In this document: in pieces, positions 51,060 through 60,834 of the stretch
Numbering within the stretch: position 1 is the stretch's first letter
Layout of the letters: the number at the start of each line of letters is the position of its first letter
Origin: Candidatus Vecturithrix granuli
GTDB lineage: Bacteria > Moduliflexota > Moduliflexia > Moduliflexales > Moduliflexaceae
Assembly (NCBI GenBank): GCA_000739535.1
Contig: DF820469.1
Span: 232,207-296,206 of the forward strand
DNA length: 64,000 nucleotides
Direction of reading: 5' to 3'
Made by a program: the position numbers and the translations under genes
The notes under the pieces: model-generated
What the model saw: the letters and a program-made list of their open reading frames with translations, nothing else
What the model was told of the DNA's origin: nothing
Database searches by the model: none

Positions 51060-52376
51060 ATGAAGACTCAAAGGTTTTTGATGTGTGTGACTGCTCTGGT
51101 CATGATGACTATTGGTTTTAGTTTTATTACTCCTGATATGGCCCTGGCAGAAGATTCTATCGAAATAGCACTGTGGGGCGGATGGCCGGAGATCGAGCCG
51201 GTTTACCAGGAGGTGGCGGACGCCTATCACGCAAAGCATCCCAATGTCACGATCAAGGTGCTCACCAGTCCCTTACGCGAATTTGAGCAGAAACTCTCAG
51301 CCACGATTCCTGCTGATACGGCCGCTTGCATTATCGAAGCCTCGCCCTATCCCATGCAGAAGTTCCTGGCAGCGGGACTGATTCCCCCTGCTCCGGCGAA
51401 TGTGGTTGAGTTTATGACTGCCGCCGGACGTTTTCCTGAAGCTCTGGTGAAGGATAATCTGGCCGAAGACGGCAATTATTACGGCCTCAACTATTTCCAG
51501 GGACGCCATTCGATCTACTGGAACAAAGACAAGTTTGCGGCTGCCGGTCTGACAACTCCGCCTGAAACCATGGAACAAGTGATAGAGTATGCCCAAAAAC
51601 TGGCTGAGTATGACGGCGATAAACTCATTTCCAGCGGCCTGAGCCTGCGACTTTCCGGCGGAGGCAGCGGCGTGGGTGAGAAATTCTGGATGTATTTGTT
51701 TCCCAATGGCGGCACGATCATTGAGAAAACCCCGTCCGGCAAGTGGCATAATGGCTATAACAATGAAGCCGGACGCAAAACCGTGCAAATGTATCTGGAT
51801 TTAGTGTGGAAGCACAAAGCTGACAGCCACGAAATCAAGCACGACGCCGAAGCGTTTGAATTAGGACAAACGGCGATGTTTGTGCGCGAATCCTGGGTGA
51901 TCGGCGATGCGGCCAAAAAAGCGCCGAACCTGAATTTTGATACCGCGCCGATGCCTAAGGGCGAACGTTGGGGTGATTTAGCCACAGGAGTGAACCTGTA
52001 CGTGTCGCGCACTTGTAAACATCCAGATGTAGCGTGGGATTTTCTGCTGTTCTTGAATTCGGAAGAAAATTTACAAACCCTGCTCAAGAAAACCGGCTGG
52101 CTGCCGCAGCGCCTGGACGTTGATTTGTCGCCGGTGGTCAATGAGACACCGCAGTATAAATCGTTCCTGTTCAGCGCTCCTGACTATCAGATTTATACGT
52201 ATCCAACTCTACCGGAATTTGATGAGATTCTGACCAAGTTTGCGGAACGTCTGGTCAACGCGTTCCTGGATAAGTCGCTGGTGGATAATCCAGACGGCGT
52301 CGCCAAACTTCTGGAAGAAGCTGCGGCTGAAACCGACGCCATTCTCAAACGTAACGGGCATTACGGTACGGAATAA
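51060..52376 (+). CDS. Sugar ABC transporter periplasmic binding protein (SBP_bac_1)
   Basis: A 438-residue exported protein. A signal peptide (MKTQRFLMCVTALVMMTIGF through ALA-E, about 1-30) is followed by the family 1 binding fold (IEIALWGGWPEIEPVYQEVADAYHAKHPN, FAAAGLTTPPETMEQVIEYAQKLAEYDG, LGQTAMFVRESWVIGDAAK). These bind mono- or oligosaccharides for CUT1-type ABC importers. The ATG at 51060 has an AAGGAGG site; the frame extends 43 codons upstream but lacks a signal there. The two permeases follow at 73 and 3 bases, forming one operon. The divergent enolase-type gene may act on the imported compound. Confidence 0.9.
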   Translation: MKTQRFLMCVTALVMMTIGFSFITPDMALAEDSIEIALWGGWPEIEPVYQEVADAYHAKHPNVTIKVLTSPLREFEQKLSATIPADTAACIIEASPYPMQKFLAAGLIPPAPANVVEFMTAAGRFPEALVKDNLAEDGNYYGLNYFQGRHSIYWNKDKFAAAGLTTPPETMEQVIEYAQKLAEYDGDKLISSGLSLRLSGGGSGVGEKFWMYLFPNGGTIIEKTPSGKWHNGYNNEAGRKTVQMYLDLVWKHKADSHEIKHDAEAFELGQTAMFVRESWVIGDAAKKAPNLNFDTAPMPKGERWGDLATGVNLYVSRTCKHPDVAWDFLLFLNSEENLQTLLKKTGWLPQRLDVDLSPVVNETPQYKSFLFSAPDYQIYTYPTLPEFDEILTKFAERLVNAFLDKSLVDNPDGVAKLLEEAAAETDAILKRNGHYGTE

Positions 52377-52448
52377 TATCGGCAGATTGGCGCGAGATCA
52401 GGATTGGTTTCGCGCCAATTATTTTTTGAGACTGAGAAAGGAAGGGAC

Positions 52449-53381
52449 ATGAATAACGCCAACACAAGCGCGATCAGACCGCAATCATCATCTCGATTCT
52501 GGACCATAGAACGTCGCAAATGGATGTTTTGTTACACCGGGCTGCTGCCTGTTCTCGGTCTATTCATGCTGCTGCGGATCATTCCAATTGTGCGCACATT
52601 TATCCTGAGCTTTTATGACTCTGATTTGATTAACCCCCAGAGCCGCTTTATCGGAGTAGAGAACTATCTGAGTTTGTTCAGCGACTACCTCTTCCGAACC
52701 GCGCTCCTCAACACCACCCTTTTTGCAGTGGGCACCGTGACCTTAAGCGTGGGATTCGGTTTGTTTTTAGCGTTGCTGATGAACCAGAAGATCCGGTTGA
52801 GCGCGTTTTACGAAACCGTGTATTTTCTACCGGTCATTACCCCGATGGTGCCGGTCTCCATCATCTGGAAATGGATTTATGATCCTTCTTTTGGGTTGCT
52901 GAACTATATCCTCTCCTGGTTCGGGATCGATCCTGTGGGTTGGCTGGTCTATCCCAAAATCGGCTTATGGGCGATTGTGGTGATGAGCGCGTGGAAACTG
53001 GTGGGATATAACATGGTGCTCTTTCTGGTCGGTCTGCGCAGCATCCCGGATGAATATGTCGAGGCGGCCGCCCTGGACGGGGCCGGAAGATTCGGCCTAT
53101 TTCGTTATATCACGCTTCCCTTGCTCAAACCGATCATTTTATTAGTGGTGGTCATTAATACCATCAGTTCCTACAATGTGTTCACGCAAGTGTATGTCAT
53201 GACCGCCGGTTCACAAGGCACGGCCGCAAATCCGGTGCGGGTGCTGGTGTATGACATCTGGGAAAATGCCTTCCGTTATTTCCGCATGGGCTATGCTTCG
53301 GCTGAGGCTGTGATCTTATTTCTGATTGTGCTGCTTTTGACCCTGGTACAATTTCGCGCCATGCGCAGCGAGGAGGTGTAG
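52449..53381 (+). CDS. CUT1-family sugar ABC transporter permease (MalF/UgpA type)
   Basis: A 310-residue inner-membrane permease with six predicted helices and the cytoplasmic EAA loop EYVEAAALDGAGRFGLFRYITLP, which docks the ATPase. It forms the channel with the next protein. A GGAAGGG site precedes its ATG at 52449; the frame opens upstream in the gap but the N-terminus chosen here is the usual one. Confidence 0.9.
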   Translation: MNNANTSAIRPQSSSRFWTIERRKWMFCYTGLLPVLGLFMLLRIIPIVRTFILSFYDSDLINPQSRFIGVENYLSLFSDYLFRTALLNTTLFAVGTVTLSVGFGLFLALLMNQKIRLSAFYETVYFLPVITPMVPVSIIWKWIYDPSFGLLNYILSWFGIDPVGWLVYPKIGLWAIVVMSAWKLVGYNMVLFLVGLRSIPDEYVEAAALDGAGRFGLFRYITLPLLKPIILLVVVINTISSYNVFTQVYVMTAGSQGTAANPVRVLVYDIWENAFRYFRMGYASAEAVILFLIVLLLTLVQFRAMRSEEV

Positions 53382-53383
53382 CC

Positions 53384-54229
53384 ATGCAACGTTCTTTTTC
53401 GATCTTGCGTGTTTTTACCTGGCAGACATTTTCGCAGCTTTTTTTGCTGATGGGCGTCGCAATCATGATCCTGCCTTTTCTGTATATGGTGGGCACATCG
53501 TTTAAACCGCCGTCAGAAGTGATTAGCTGGCCGCCTACCCTCGTGCCTGAAAAACCAACACTGGAGAACTATGCGACTTTACGGACAGCCGCACCCTTTG
53601 GCCGTTTTTTTCTGAACAGCCTGATCGTCTCTATTGTTTCCACCCTGGGAATTATTACGACCAGTACTCTGGCCGGCTATATCTTCAGCAAATTCCGATT
53701 TCCTGGTCGCACGATCCTCTTCATTCTATTGCTATCCACCGCCATGGTACCGTTCGAAACCTATCTGATTCCGCTGTATTTGATCGCCAAAAATCTGAAA
53801 TTGCTTAATACGTACGCCGGTCTGGTTGGCCCGTACCTGATTATGAGTTTTGGCATTTTTCTGATGCGCCAGAATATCGGTACTGCCATTCCGGATGAAC
53901 TCCTGGATGCAGCCCGGATTGATGGTGCTTCCGAATGGCGGATTTTCTTCCAGCTTGTCGTGCCCTTATCGAAATCAGCCATCAGCGCATTGGGAATTCT
54001 GGCGTTCATTCAAGCCTGGTCAGCCTTTATCTGGCCTCTGATTCTGGCGACGGAACGGGAAATGTACACAATGGAAGTCGGTTTATCAATTTTTCAGCGA
54101 CGTTTTACCATTGAATATGGCAGTATCACCGCCGGCAGTACCATCAGTATTTTACCGATTCTGATTATTTTTCTGATTCTGCGACGCCATATTATTCGTG
54201 GAATTACCCTGACCGGATTGCGAGGGTAA
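53384..54229 (+). CDS. CUT1-family sugar ABC transporter permease (MalG/UgpE type)
   Basis: A 281-residue inner-membrane permease with six helices and the EAA loop DELLDAARIDGASEWRIFFQLVVPLSK. It starts 3 bases after the first permease gene with a GAGGTG site. No ATP-binding protein follows: the operon must use a shared MsmX/UgpC-like ATPase encoded elsewhere, as many CUT1 systems do. Confidence 0.9.
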   Translation: MQRSFSILRVFTWQTFSQLFLLMGVAIMILPFLYMVGTSFKPPSEVISWPPTLVPEKPTLENYATLRTAAPFGRFFLNSLIVSIVSTLGIITTSTLAGYIFSKFRFPGRTILFILLLSTAMVPFETYLIPLYLIAKNLKLLNTYAGLVGPYLIMSFGIFLMRQNIGTAIPDELLDAARIDGASEWRIFFQLVVPLSKSAISALGILAFIQAWSAFIWPLILATEREMYTMEVGLSIFQRRFTIEYGSITAGSTISILPILIIFLILRRHIIRGITLTGLRG

Positions 54230-54302
54230 TCGCTATTATGAAGAAATTTATGGACTATAGAATGTGCAGTCCGGGACATCGGTAACACTCAATCCCTTTG
54301 TC

Positions 54303-54333
54303 ACGCGGCGTGCACTCATCATGCACGCTGCGC
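54303..54333 (+). terminator. Hairpin after the sugar transporter operon
   Basis: GCGGCGTGCA pairs with TGCACGCTGC (one mismatch) around a 7-base loop, about 75 bases after the second permease gene. There is no T-run directly behind it, so termination is only possible. Confidence 0.4.
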
Positions 54334-54440
54334 GCCAATCCCTCACCTACGATTCGGCACGGGATTGCGGGTCAACCAAATGTTGGACAATAAGAGAATC
54401 GCAATAATTGAATTTTCATAAAAGAGGGTTAGTATCTATA

Positions 54441-54992
54441 ATGTCAAAAGATTACATAGCAGAACACATAGGTTGGTTGGATAGCATCCTGACTCATCCT
54501 GAGAACCCACATCTCTTTCAGGATGACCACCTCGCAGTGATCCAAAAAGAACTCGCCAATCGCTGGATAGATGAAAATCGCCTGGAACTGCTGAATGATT
54601 TGGCTGATAGATTCGGCGAAGAGGATGTCCTGGCTGTCATCGATCAGATCATCTCCACAAATTGCAGAAGGGATTGGGAACTGGTTGGCAAAGAAAAGGG
54701 CAATTCTTTCGCTCAGTTCCTGAAAATACTCTGGGAACCCCTGAGAGAGAGTGGCTTTGAATACTCTTATGAAACAGAAGGGAACAAAACAACATTCTGT
54801 GTCACCAAATGCGCCATGTACGATCTGGCGAGAAAAATCGGCGCCGAAAAATGGTTATATCATCTTGTGTGTCTGACTGACGAACCTTCAATTGTCGGCT
54901 TCAACAACAAAATAGAATTTCGTCGTACCAGGACGCTCATGCAAGGTTATCCAGACTGTGACCATTGTTATACTGATCTCTCATATAAGTAG
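54441..54992 (+). CDS. L-2-amino-thiazoline-4-carboxylic acid hydrolase-like protein
   Basis: A 183-residue cytoplasmic protein. Its C-terminal segment (FCVTKCAMYDLARKIGAEK, DEPSIVGFNNKIEFRRTRTLMQGYPDCDHCY) matches the pattern of the ATC hydrolase family (L-2-amino-thiazoline-4-carboxylic acid hydrolase, PF14196). In the family this end has R/K-T-x-T-LM-x-G followed by a Cys-rich tail. Founder members cleave a thiazoline intermediate in cysteine production; most relatives are uncharacterised and found in fermenters. The N-terminal 80 residues are helical and not typical. The ATG at 54441 follows an AT-rich leader with AAAGAGGG farther up. No cysteine-pathway neighbours. Confidence 0.6.
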   Translation: MSKDYIAEHIGWLDSILTHPENPHLFQDDHLAVIQKELANRWIDENRLELLNDLADRFGEEDVLAVIDQIISTNCRRDWELVGKEKGNSFAQFLKILWEPLRESGFEYSYETEGNKTTFCVTKCAMYDLARKIGAEKWLYHLVCLTDEPSIVGFNNKIEFRRTRTLMQGYPDCDHCYTDLSYK

Positions 54993-55532
54993 CAGAGCCG
55001 TTTGGGCATTTGTGTTCTAAATCCGCCCAACACCTGATTGTCGAACTTTTGATGGTTGCCGCTGAGACAGAGAGATTGGCTAGTAGCCAATCTCTCTTCT
55101 TACCAGGAAATGAGATACGTACACGTTTCTCCTCCTTTCATGCGGCAGGGTTGGGTCGGATCATGGGTCACGCGTACCTTCGTTTTCGAATGGGCAAATT
55201 TATGCACGACAGCTTCAATCAAACCTTCATCACCCGGACAGGGATATGGGTCTGGAAGCCCCTGATTTCATAGAATAAAAATTCGTCATTTTTTCCTCAT
55301 CTGTTTCCCTGAACATAGCTGCTATTTTGAAAATCAGGGGTGAACAGTGTTTGTACTCTTGCCAGACCGGATTTTTCGCGAACCTCACAGGTTTTGTAAA
55401 TGCTCATGGGCATCAGGACAGAAAAGTTCATAGTCCCGCCTTCAGGCAGAAAAACTCGCTAAAGCGAGAACTACGGACGAGTGCTTTGTCAAGGTTTCCT
55501 ACCTTCAGGAGGTTACCAGGTTGGGTTATGAG
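54993..55532. other. Gap between convergent genes
   Basis: No gene supported. A hairpin at 55069-55097 (AGAGAGATTGGCT, 3-base loop, complement) could end the ATC-hydrolase-like gene. A stretch at 55430-55480 (AACTCGCTAAAGCGAG) resembles 20684-20706. The rest looks non-coding. Confidence 0.4.
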
Positions 55533-56462
55533 CTAGGGAAGTTCTTTGAGTGTGATTCCTTCACTCAAAACGGCTTTCTCAATGACAAAGCGATCATTGA
55601 GGATGGGGATCATGATTTTTTCATTCACTTCACAGCGGCACACCAGGTTCACAGAGAGCCAAAGTTCATCAGTCAACGCGATTTGATGCTCGAAAGCCTG
55701 GATCATATTATCCTTGATAGGAATGGGTTGGTTGTTGTGCGTGACTTCAAAGACCTGCTGGCGGTATTCATTCTCGGAATTGCCCATCACCGCCAGTTTC
55801 CTTGTGGCAATGCCATCCCCGGCATACGACAGCATCCCAAGAATCGTGTTGTCATGTTCCATTTCAGCCGGCTGTTCACTCCCGGCACCATCATCATACC
55901 CGATATACCGGTACGCGCTGTCCTCATGGACAATGGTCAAGGCTGGTGTGGTGGTTGAAAACAGTTCCTTGCCATTAGCGAGGTCATAATAAATTTCACG
56001 ATGAGAAAGATCGCAGCAATAGGCTTGCCTGAGCCGATAGACTTTATGCGTATAGTCATCAAACAGCACATCTCCGCTCCTGCCGTTCGCGCTGAATGTC
56101 CAGAGGGGCGTGGTGTTACCTGGTCGAGCTTCATACGCTTCAACCGTTATGCGGCCATCTCCGTATTCGCGGCTCGTAGATTCTTCAATATCAATCAGTT
56201 CCCTTAGAATGACAGGGCCTTGCGGGAGATGGGCAAAGATAAAACGATTACTCACCAGGCGAGCCGAGACAAATTTTTCATCGAGGCCTTCAATAATTTC
56301 AGGCCAAATGGCAAAGGACGATTCGGCGGTCACCAACGGATCGCGTTTGGATTCCTGGTTGGCCGCAGATTGCTGCTCGGCTGATGATGTGAGAGACCAG
56401 ATCGCGCCTGAGAGCAAACAAACAAGTCCGCAGAAGATCAGATATTGCATATAGCGTTTCAT
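55533..56462 (-). CDS. Hypothetical secreted protein
   Basis: A 309-residue exported protein with a signal peptide (MKRYMQYLIFCGLVCLLSGA through SSA, about 1-28). The mature part is beta-rich with repeated short strands (ITVEAYEARPGNTTPLWTFSANGRSG, KVYRLRQAYCCDLSHREIYYDLANG), suggestive of a beta-propeller-like or repeat fold, but no family is certain. Cysteine pairs (YCC, VCRC) may form disulphides. The ATG at 56460-56462 is selected because a GAGGAG site lies 7 bases upstream; an upstream extension to 56570 is not convincing. A family A hairpin and family C palindrome flank the start. Confidence 0.6.
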   Translation of the reverse strand: MKRYMQYLIFCGLVCLLSGAIWSLTSSAEQQSAANQESKRDPLVTAESSFAIWPEIIEGLDEKFVSARLVSNRFIFAHLPQGPVILRELIDIEESTSREYGDGRITVEAYEARPGNTTPLWTFSANGRSGDVLFDDYTHKVYRLRQAYCCDLSHREIYYDLANGKELFSTTTPALTIVHEDSAYRYIGYDDGAGSEQPAEMEHDNTILGMLSYAGDGIATRKLAVMGNSENEYRQQVFEVTHNNQPIPIKDNMIQAFEHQIALTDELWLSVNLVCRCEVNEKIMIPILNDRFVIEKAVLSEGITLKELP

Positions 56463-56487
56463 ACGTGTTTCTCCTCTCGGTAGTTGT

Positions 56488-56519
56488 AAACACCGGGTTT
56501 TTCGAAAAACCCGGTGTTT
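56488..56519. repeat. Family A hairpin (AAACACCGGGTTTTT type)
   Basis: A 15-bp perfect stem (AAACACCGGGTTTTT and complement, 2-base loop). Lies 26 bases before the secreted-protein start on the minus strand. Confidence 0.8.
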
Positions 56520-56538
56520 ATTGCTGACTCCTTTGAAA

Positions 56539-56605
56539 ATGTAGCGCGAAACTCCAGTTTTGTGCACCATTCATCCGCCCGCGGAACTGGAGTTTCGCGG
56601 TACAT
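56539..56605. repeat. Family C palindrome
   Basis: ATGTAGCGCGAAACTCCAG against CTGGAGTTTCGCGGTACAT around an unpaired centre. Followed by a tail GGTGAGCCTACGCTCATGG that recurs, with changes, near 62074. Confidence 0.8.
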
Positions 56606-56656
56606 CTTGTTTTCATTGCGCCGGGTGAGCCTACGCTCATGGCATCTTCTCTGAAT

Positions 56657-56688
56657 ATGTCGCGCGAAATCGGAGTTTCGCGGTACAT
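56657..56688. repeat. Truncated family C palindrome
   Basis: ATGTCGCGCGAAATC then GGAGTTTCGCGGTACAT. It is a short form without the unpaired centre, just downstream of the dehydrogenase stop codon. Confidence 0.7.
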
Positions 56689-56696
56689 TCTCTGTA

Positions 56697-57746
56697 TTAG
56701 TCAAAAGAGATCGCGCTTTTCAGGCCGATCCCATGCGACACATCCTGGATGGTCTGGTGAATGTCTTCGAGTTTCGCCCGCGAGGTAATCAGGTCTGTAA
56801 CGGTAATTAATCCATCAGCAATCAAATTGATCGTCTTCTGATATTGGGCAAGGCTGGAACGGGTCATTCCAGTGATTAGGAGTTGTTTGTAATGGATCAA
56901 ATTCGTATCAAGCCCGACAACCGACTTTCCGGCCGGAAGCCCCCCGAAAAAGAGGATTTTGCCGTTTAAGGCTGCGACTTCTAAGGCGACGGTTTGCACC
57001 TGAGGCACGGCGCAGGCGGTGATCACCAGATTCACGCCCCGGCCATGCGTCACATCTGTGATCTGAGCGGGTAAGGGAAGACTGGCATCGAGGGTTATAC
57101 ACGACACCTCCAGTTGACGACACAGCGCGAGACGGTTCTCACTTACATCATGCATAAAAATCTTCGCAGCGCCCACCATCTTCGCCAGACGGGCATGCAT
57201 GAGACCAATAGGTCCGGCGCCGATGATCAACACTGTATCTCCCGGAACGGTCGGACATTTGGTAAACCCATGATAAGCGCAGGAAAGCGGTTCAACAATC
57301 GCCGCTTCATCAAAAGACATCTGTTCAGGAATGACCATCATATTTCCCTGGCGCACGGCGGCTTCAGGAACCCGTACATATTCGGCAAATCCACCATGGA
57401 TATTGATCCCCAATGCCTTGAAGTCCTGCGTACACAATTGGGTGTTTCCGCTGATACACAGTTCACACATTCCACATCCCATATTCGGCGCCACTGACAC
57501 GCGCTGACCTTCGTGATAGCCTTTCACGCGGCGTCCGACCTTGTGGATGACGCCGCTCAATTCATGTCCGAGGATCAAGGGTGACTCCTCAGACACGCCT
57601 TTATGCCCATTACGGAACATGCGCACGTCCGTTCCGCAGACAAAAGCGGTTTTCACTTGTAATAAGACCTCATTTTCCTGAATTTCAGGGATTGGCATCT
57701 CATGAACTCGTAGATCTTCTTTGCCATATAATAACGCTGCTTGCAT
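56697..57746 (-). CDS. Zinc-dependent alcohol/polyol dehydrogenase (MDR family)
   Basis: A 349-residue cytoplasmic medium-chain dehydrogenase. Catalytic zinc ligands: Cys in [11 protein letters not shown] and [12 protein letters not shown] (His, Glu). Structural zinc lobe [15 protein letters not shown] is complete. The Rossmann motif is [22 protein letters not shown]. It resembles sorbitol/threonine dehydrogenase types that oxidise polyols or amino-alcohols with NAD+. A second MDR dehydrogenase gene follows upstream (57909) on the same strand, and a mannitol-phosphate-type dehydrogenase is divergent, so this may be a polyol-oxidation cluster. The substrate is not evident. A start codon is at 57744-57746. 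Confidence 0.85.
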   Translation of the reverse strand: MQAALLYGKEDLRVHEMPIPEIQENEVLLQVKTAFVCGTDVRMFRNGHKGVSEESPLILGHELSGVIHKVGRRVKGYHEGQRVSVAPNMGCGMCELCISGNTQLCTQDFKALGINIHGGFAEYVRVPEAAVRQGNMMVIPEQMSFDEAAIVEPLSCAYHGFTKCPTVPGDTVLIIGAGPIGLMHARLAKMVGAAKIFMHDVSENRLALCRQLEVSCITLDASLPLPAQITDVTHGRGVNLVITACAVPQVQTVALEVAALNGKILFFGGLPAGKSVVGLDTNLIHYKQLLITGMTRSSLAQYQKTINLIADGLITVTDLITSRAKLEDIHQTIQDVSHGIGLKSAISFD

Positions 57747-57908
57747 ATTTTTCTCCCCTGCCAGTGCAGAGCAAAAGTTCTATTTTACTCAATGTTGTGA
57801 TTTTTAATTCCATAAACTCTGAGAGATCTCACGCTAATTCACACCGAATATTCTGTCAAGAGCCGGTTTTGTGATCTTCTGCGTTCCGGCGCACGTTATT
57901 AGCGCGAT

Positions 57909-58949
57909 TTAATATCGGAGTAATGTTTTTATCGCCAATCCGGTCATGGCTGTTTCAATCGCTTCATGGATTTTCTGAATTGGAAACTCCGCGGAGATAA
58001 AATTTTGTGTGTTGAGTTTCCCCTGCCGGATCCATTCGCATAACGGTTCTTGCGCCGCGGCTTCCTGGACTCTGGTTGGCCATTGGTGCACAAAAAGATT
58101 AAAATTATAGGGTCCCAGATGTTTATGAACGGTGATAGACGGCGTATCAATAACCCCATACACACAGACTGACCCGGCCATTTTGATCAGGGGCAATGCC
58201 GCGTTAATAATGCCTTCTTTACCAACCGCGTCAATGACAGCATCTAACGGTTTTCCTCGGACTTGGGTCAAATTCTTCAATTTTTCATCGTCAGGGGCAA
58301 AGGCTTCATCTGCGCCCATTTCTATAGCTTTCCGGCGTTTCTCCGGCAGGATGTCAACGCTGGCGACATAGCCTAATTCGAGATTTTTAGCAAATTTGAT
58401 AAAGCTCAACCCTACCGGGCCAGAGCCGAATACCACAATGTCATCTCCTGGCTTCAGATGGAAATCGCTGAATCCGGCATACACTTCTCTCCACGTACAC
58501 ATCAATGCCGCGGTTTCAGCCGAAATATCCTTTGGCACTACCCGTTGAATCTGAGAGAGATCACTCCAACCATGTTCAGCATCGGCCACGCCATCATTCA
58601 CCATCGCCTGGTGATCGCGAACCAGAATATATTCTGAAAATCCACCCCAACCGCTGGCATACTTAGGATCTGTCGGCTCCAGCAACAATCCGCCAACCGT
58701 TCTGTCTCCCGGTTTAAACGAAATCACCTTTTTGCCAACACTTTCCACAATCCCGACCGACTCATGCCCTAACAATAATGGATATGTCTCGACTCCGGGA
58801 AAATGGCCTTCGATCAGCTTGCGGTCGGTTGCATTGCACAAAAAAGATACTTCTGTTTTGACGACGGCATCATAGTCTCCTGGAATCGGTTTTGGAATCT
58901 CAACGATTTCGACTTTGTTTGGCTCAACGACTGCGATTGAAAACATCAT
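57909..58949 (-). CDS. MDR-family zinc-binding dehydrogenase, no structural zinc lobe
   Basis: A 346-residue cytoplasmic dehydrogenase of the medium-chain superfamily. It has GHESVGIVESVG, the nucleotide-binding VVFGSGPVGLSFIKFAKNLELG, DAVIDAVGKEGIINAALP and a catalytic Cys/Asp pair (FLCNATDRK). The four-cysteine structural zinc lobe present in its neighbour is missing. Likely oxidises an alcohol or sugar; related proteins include L-fuconate or glucose-type dehydrogenases, but the specificity cannot be assigned. ATGs at 58949 and 58946 are both possible. It has an AGGGGAGG site and a family C element begins 15 bases upstream. Confidence 0.8.
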   Translation of the reverse strand: MMFSIAVVEPNKVEIVEIPKPIPGDYDAVVKTEVSFLCNATDRKLIEGHFPGVETYPLLLGHESVGIVESVGKKVISFKPGDRTVGGLLLEPTDPKYASGWGGFSEYILVRDHQAMVNDGVADAEHGWSDLSQIQRVVPKDISAETAALMCTWREVYAGFSDFHLKPGDDIVVFGSGPVGLSFIKFAKNLELGYVASVDILPEKRRKAIEMGADEAFAPDDEKLKNLTQVRGKPLDAVIDAVGKEGIINAALPLIKMAGSVCVYGVIDTPSITVHKHLGPYNFNLFVHQWPTRVQEAAAQEPLCEWIRQGKLNTQNFISAEFPIQKIHEAIETAMTGLAIKTLLRY

Positions 58950-59592
58950 ATCCTCCCCTGAAAATGTAGCGCGAAACTCCAGTTTCGCGCATCATTGATA
59001 CCCGCGAAACTGGAGTTTCGCGGTACATCCCATCTCTCCTGAACAGAGAATTTTCATGCGTTGTGGTGCGTTTGCCAAAACACATGAATAACTCCTCATT
59101 ATTATTCTGACCATTGGTCGTATTATAGGGTGATTTTCGTTCAGGGGCTGTTTGGTGCAGGGATGTATGACCTCATAACTCTCCCGCAACCACACTTTTT
59201 CATGACCATGACGTAATGTCATAACAACATAACATCATAGTGTATTCATAATAATCATAAAAATTTTGTCAAATAAAAAAACACATTAATCACATAAATT
59301 AGAAGACGCTCGCATCAACTCAACGAATGATTTTCTTGACATGAACACTCGTTTGAACAACAGATGTCATAAAGTAATTATGTAGCACGTAGTGCTTCAA
59401 GTATTGTAGGAATGACAAGTGTTCCCATCATCTCCTTACCTACCGTATAGCGGTTGTGGATCGCCTACGGCGAAAAAATCAGGTGATTGTGGGAATCTGT
59501 GGTTATAATACTCTATCGCCTACGGCGAACAGATGATCTCAATAGCGACATCATAAATTATGCGCTTACCAAAATGTGCGGATGGAGAGAAC
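58950..59592. other. Divergent gap with composite repeat and small direct hairpin pair
   Basis: Between the minus-strand dehydrogenase and the plus-strand mannitol-type gene. It contains a composite repeat (58964-59100, matching 36285-36418 in reverse) and the palindrome TCGCCTACGGCGA twice (59461-59473 and 59516-59528). TTGACA occurs at 59336-59341 and TATAAT at 59504-59509, but not as a correctly spaced pair. No gene. Confidence 0.5.
58964..59100. repeat. Composite repeat, inverse copy of 36285-36418
   Basis: A family C palindrome (58964-59028) is followed by about 70 bases whose reverse complement matches the leader at 36285-36353 (for example TTTTCATGCGTTGTGGTGCG against the reverse of CGCACCACAACGCATG). 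The element is about 135 bp and lacks coding capacity. Confidence 0.85.
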
Positions 59593-60834
59593 ATGAAGAA
59601 GAAATTAGTGCTCTTTGGAGCTGGGAATATCGGTCGGTCGTTTATCGGCCAGTTATTTTCACGCGCCGGATATGAAGTGGTTTTTATTGATGTGAATGAC
59701 CAACTTATTCAGGCCCTAAATACCCATCACCAATATCGAGTCATCATCAAACGCAACGATGTACCTGACGAAACCTTGTGGGTCAAAAATGTGCGCGGCG
59801 TGCATGGCAAGAATCAGGAGGCGGTGGCCGAGGAGCTTGCAGATGCGTCATTCGCTGCAACGGCGGTCGGGAAAAATGCGCTGCCGTATCTCATTCCTTC
59901 GCTATCAAAAGGATTGGTACGCCGCCGCCAGAAATTGGGCGCGGTTGCGTTGGACATTATCATGGCAGAAAATGTGCGGCATATTGCGGATTACGTGCGC
60001 CAGGAGTTGATCCAGATTTTACCCCCGGATTATCAGATTGATGAACTGGTCGGATTGATCGAAACCAGTATTGGCAAGATGGTGCCGATCATGAAAGCGG
60101 AAGATGTGCAGCAAGACCCGCTGTGGATTTTTGCAGAAGAATATAACCAACTGATTCTCGACAAGCAGGCATTCAAGAATCCGATTCCCGATATTCCGGG
60201 GCTGGCCCCCAAAGAAAACATGGCGGCTTTTGTGGATCGCAAACTCTTCATTCATAATTTAGGCCATGCTGCGACTGCCTATTTCGGCTATCAATACAAC
60301 CCGGATTTTGTCTATATCTACGAGCCGTTGGCCGTGCCGGAACTTTTACAAAAAGTGCGCGACTGTATGTTACAATCGGCAGCGGCACTTAATGCGACTT
60401 ATCCCCAGGATCTCCCTCTGCCAGAATTACGTGAACATACTGAGGATCTCTTACAACGTTTTCAAAACAAAGCGTTAGGCGATACGATCTTTCGGGTCGG
60501 ACGCGATCTGCCGCGCAAACTTGACAAAGAGGATCGCTTAATAGGCGCGATGCTGCTGGCGAAACAAACCGGGAATCCTTGCGATCTGATCGCTCAGGCG
60601 GTGCTCGCGGCCTGCCAGTTCCACGCCAGAGATGAACAGGGCCAACTGTTTCCAGCCGATCAAACCTTTCTCGAACAAGATTCTCCTGCGGGCCTTGAAC
60701 ATATTCTGACAACAGTGTGTCATTTGTCCCCGACTTCGGAACTTGAGAAGGAGGTAATCGATGAAGTCTTGCGCCAGTCATCGGATGGAATGGGAATCGT
60801 AACAACGGGAAGGAAAAAACCTGATAAGTATTGA
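59593..60834 (+). CDS. Mannitol-1-phosphate 5-dehydrogenase family protein
   Basis: A 413-residue NAD-dependent long-chain polyol dehydrogenase related to MtlD. The N-terminal nucleotide-binding motif KLVLFGAGNIGRSFIGQLFSRAGYEVVFIDVN is present, with VGLIETSIGKMVP (catalytic Lys) and KLFIHNLGHAATAYFGY. It would interconvert mannitol-1-phosphate (or another hexitol phosphate) and fructose-6-phosphate. It is about 30 residues longer than enteric MtlD, mostly at the C-terminus. No mannitol PTS genes are nearby. The ATG at 59593 has a GGAGAG site; the frame upstream lacks conservation. Confidence 0.85.
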   Translation: MKKKLVLFGAGNIGRSFIGQLFSRAGYEVVFIDVNDQLIQALNTHHQYRVIIKRNDVPDETLWVKNVRGVHGKNQEAVAEELADASFAATAVGKNALPYLIPSLSKGLVRRRQKLGAVALDIIMAENVRHIADYVRQELIQILPPDYQIDELVGLIETSIGKMVPIMKAEDVQQDPLWIFAEEYNQLILDKQAFKNPIPDIPGLAPKENMAAFVDRKLFIHNLGHAATAYFGYQYNPDFVYIYEPLAVPELLQKVRDCMLQSAAALNATYPQDLPLPELREHTEDLLQRFQNKALGDTIFRVGRDLPRKLDKEDRLIGAMLLAKQTGNPCDLIAQAVLAACQFHARDEQGQLFPADQTFLEQDSPAGLEHILTTVCHLSPTSELEKEVIDEVLRQSSDGMGIVTTGRKKPDKY

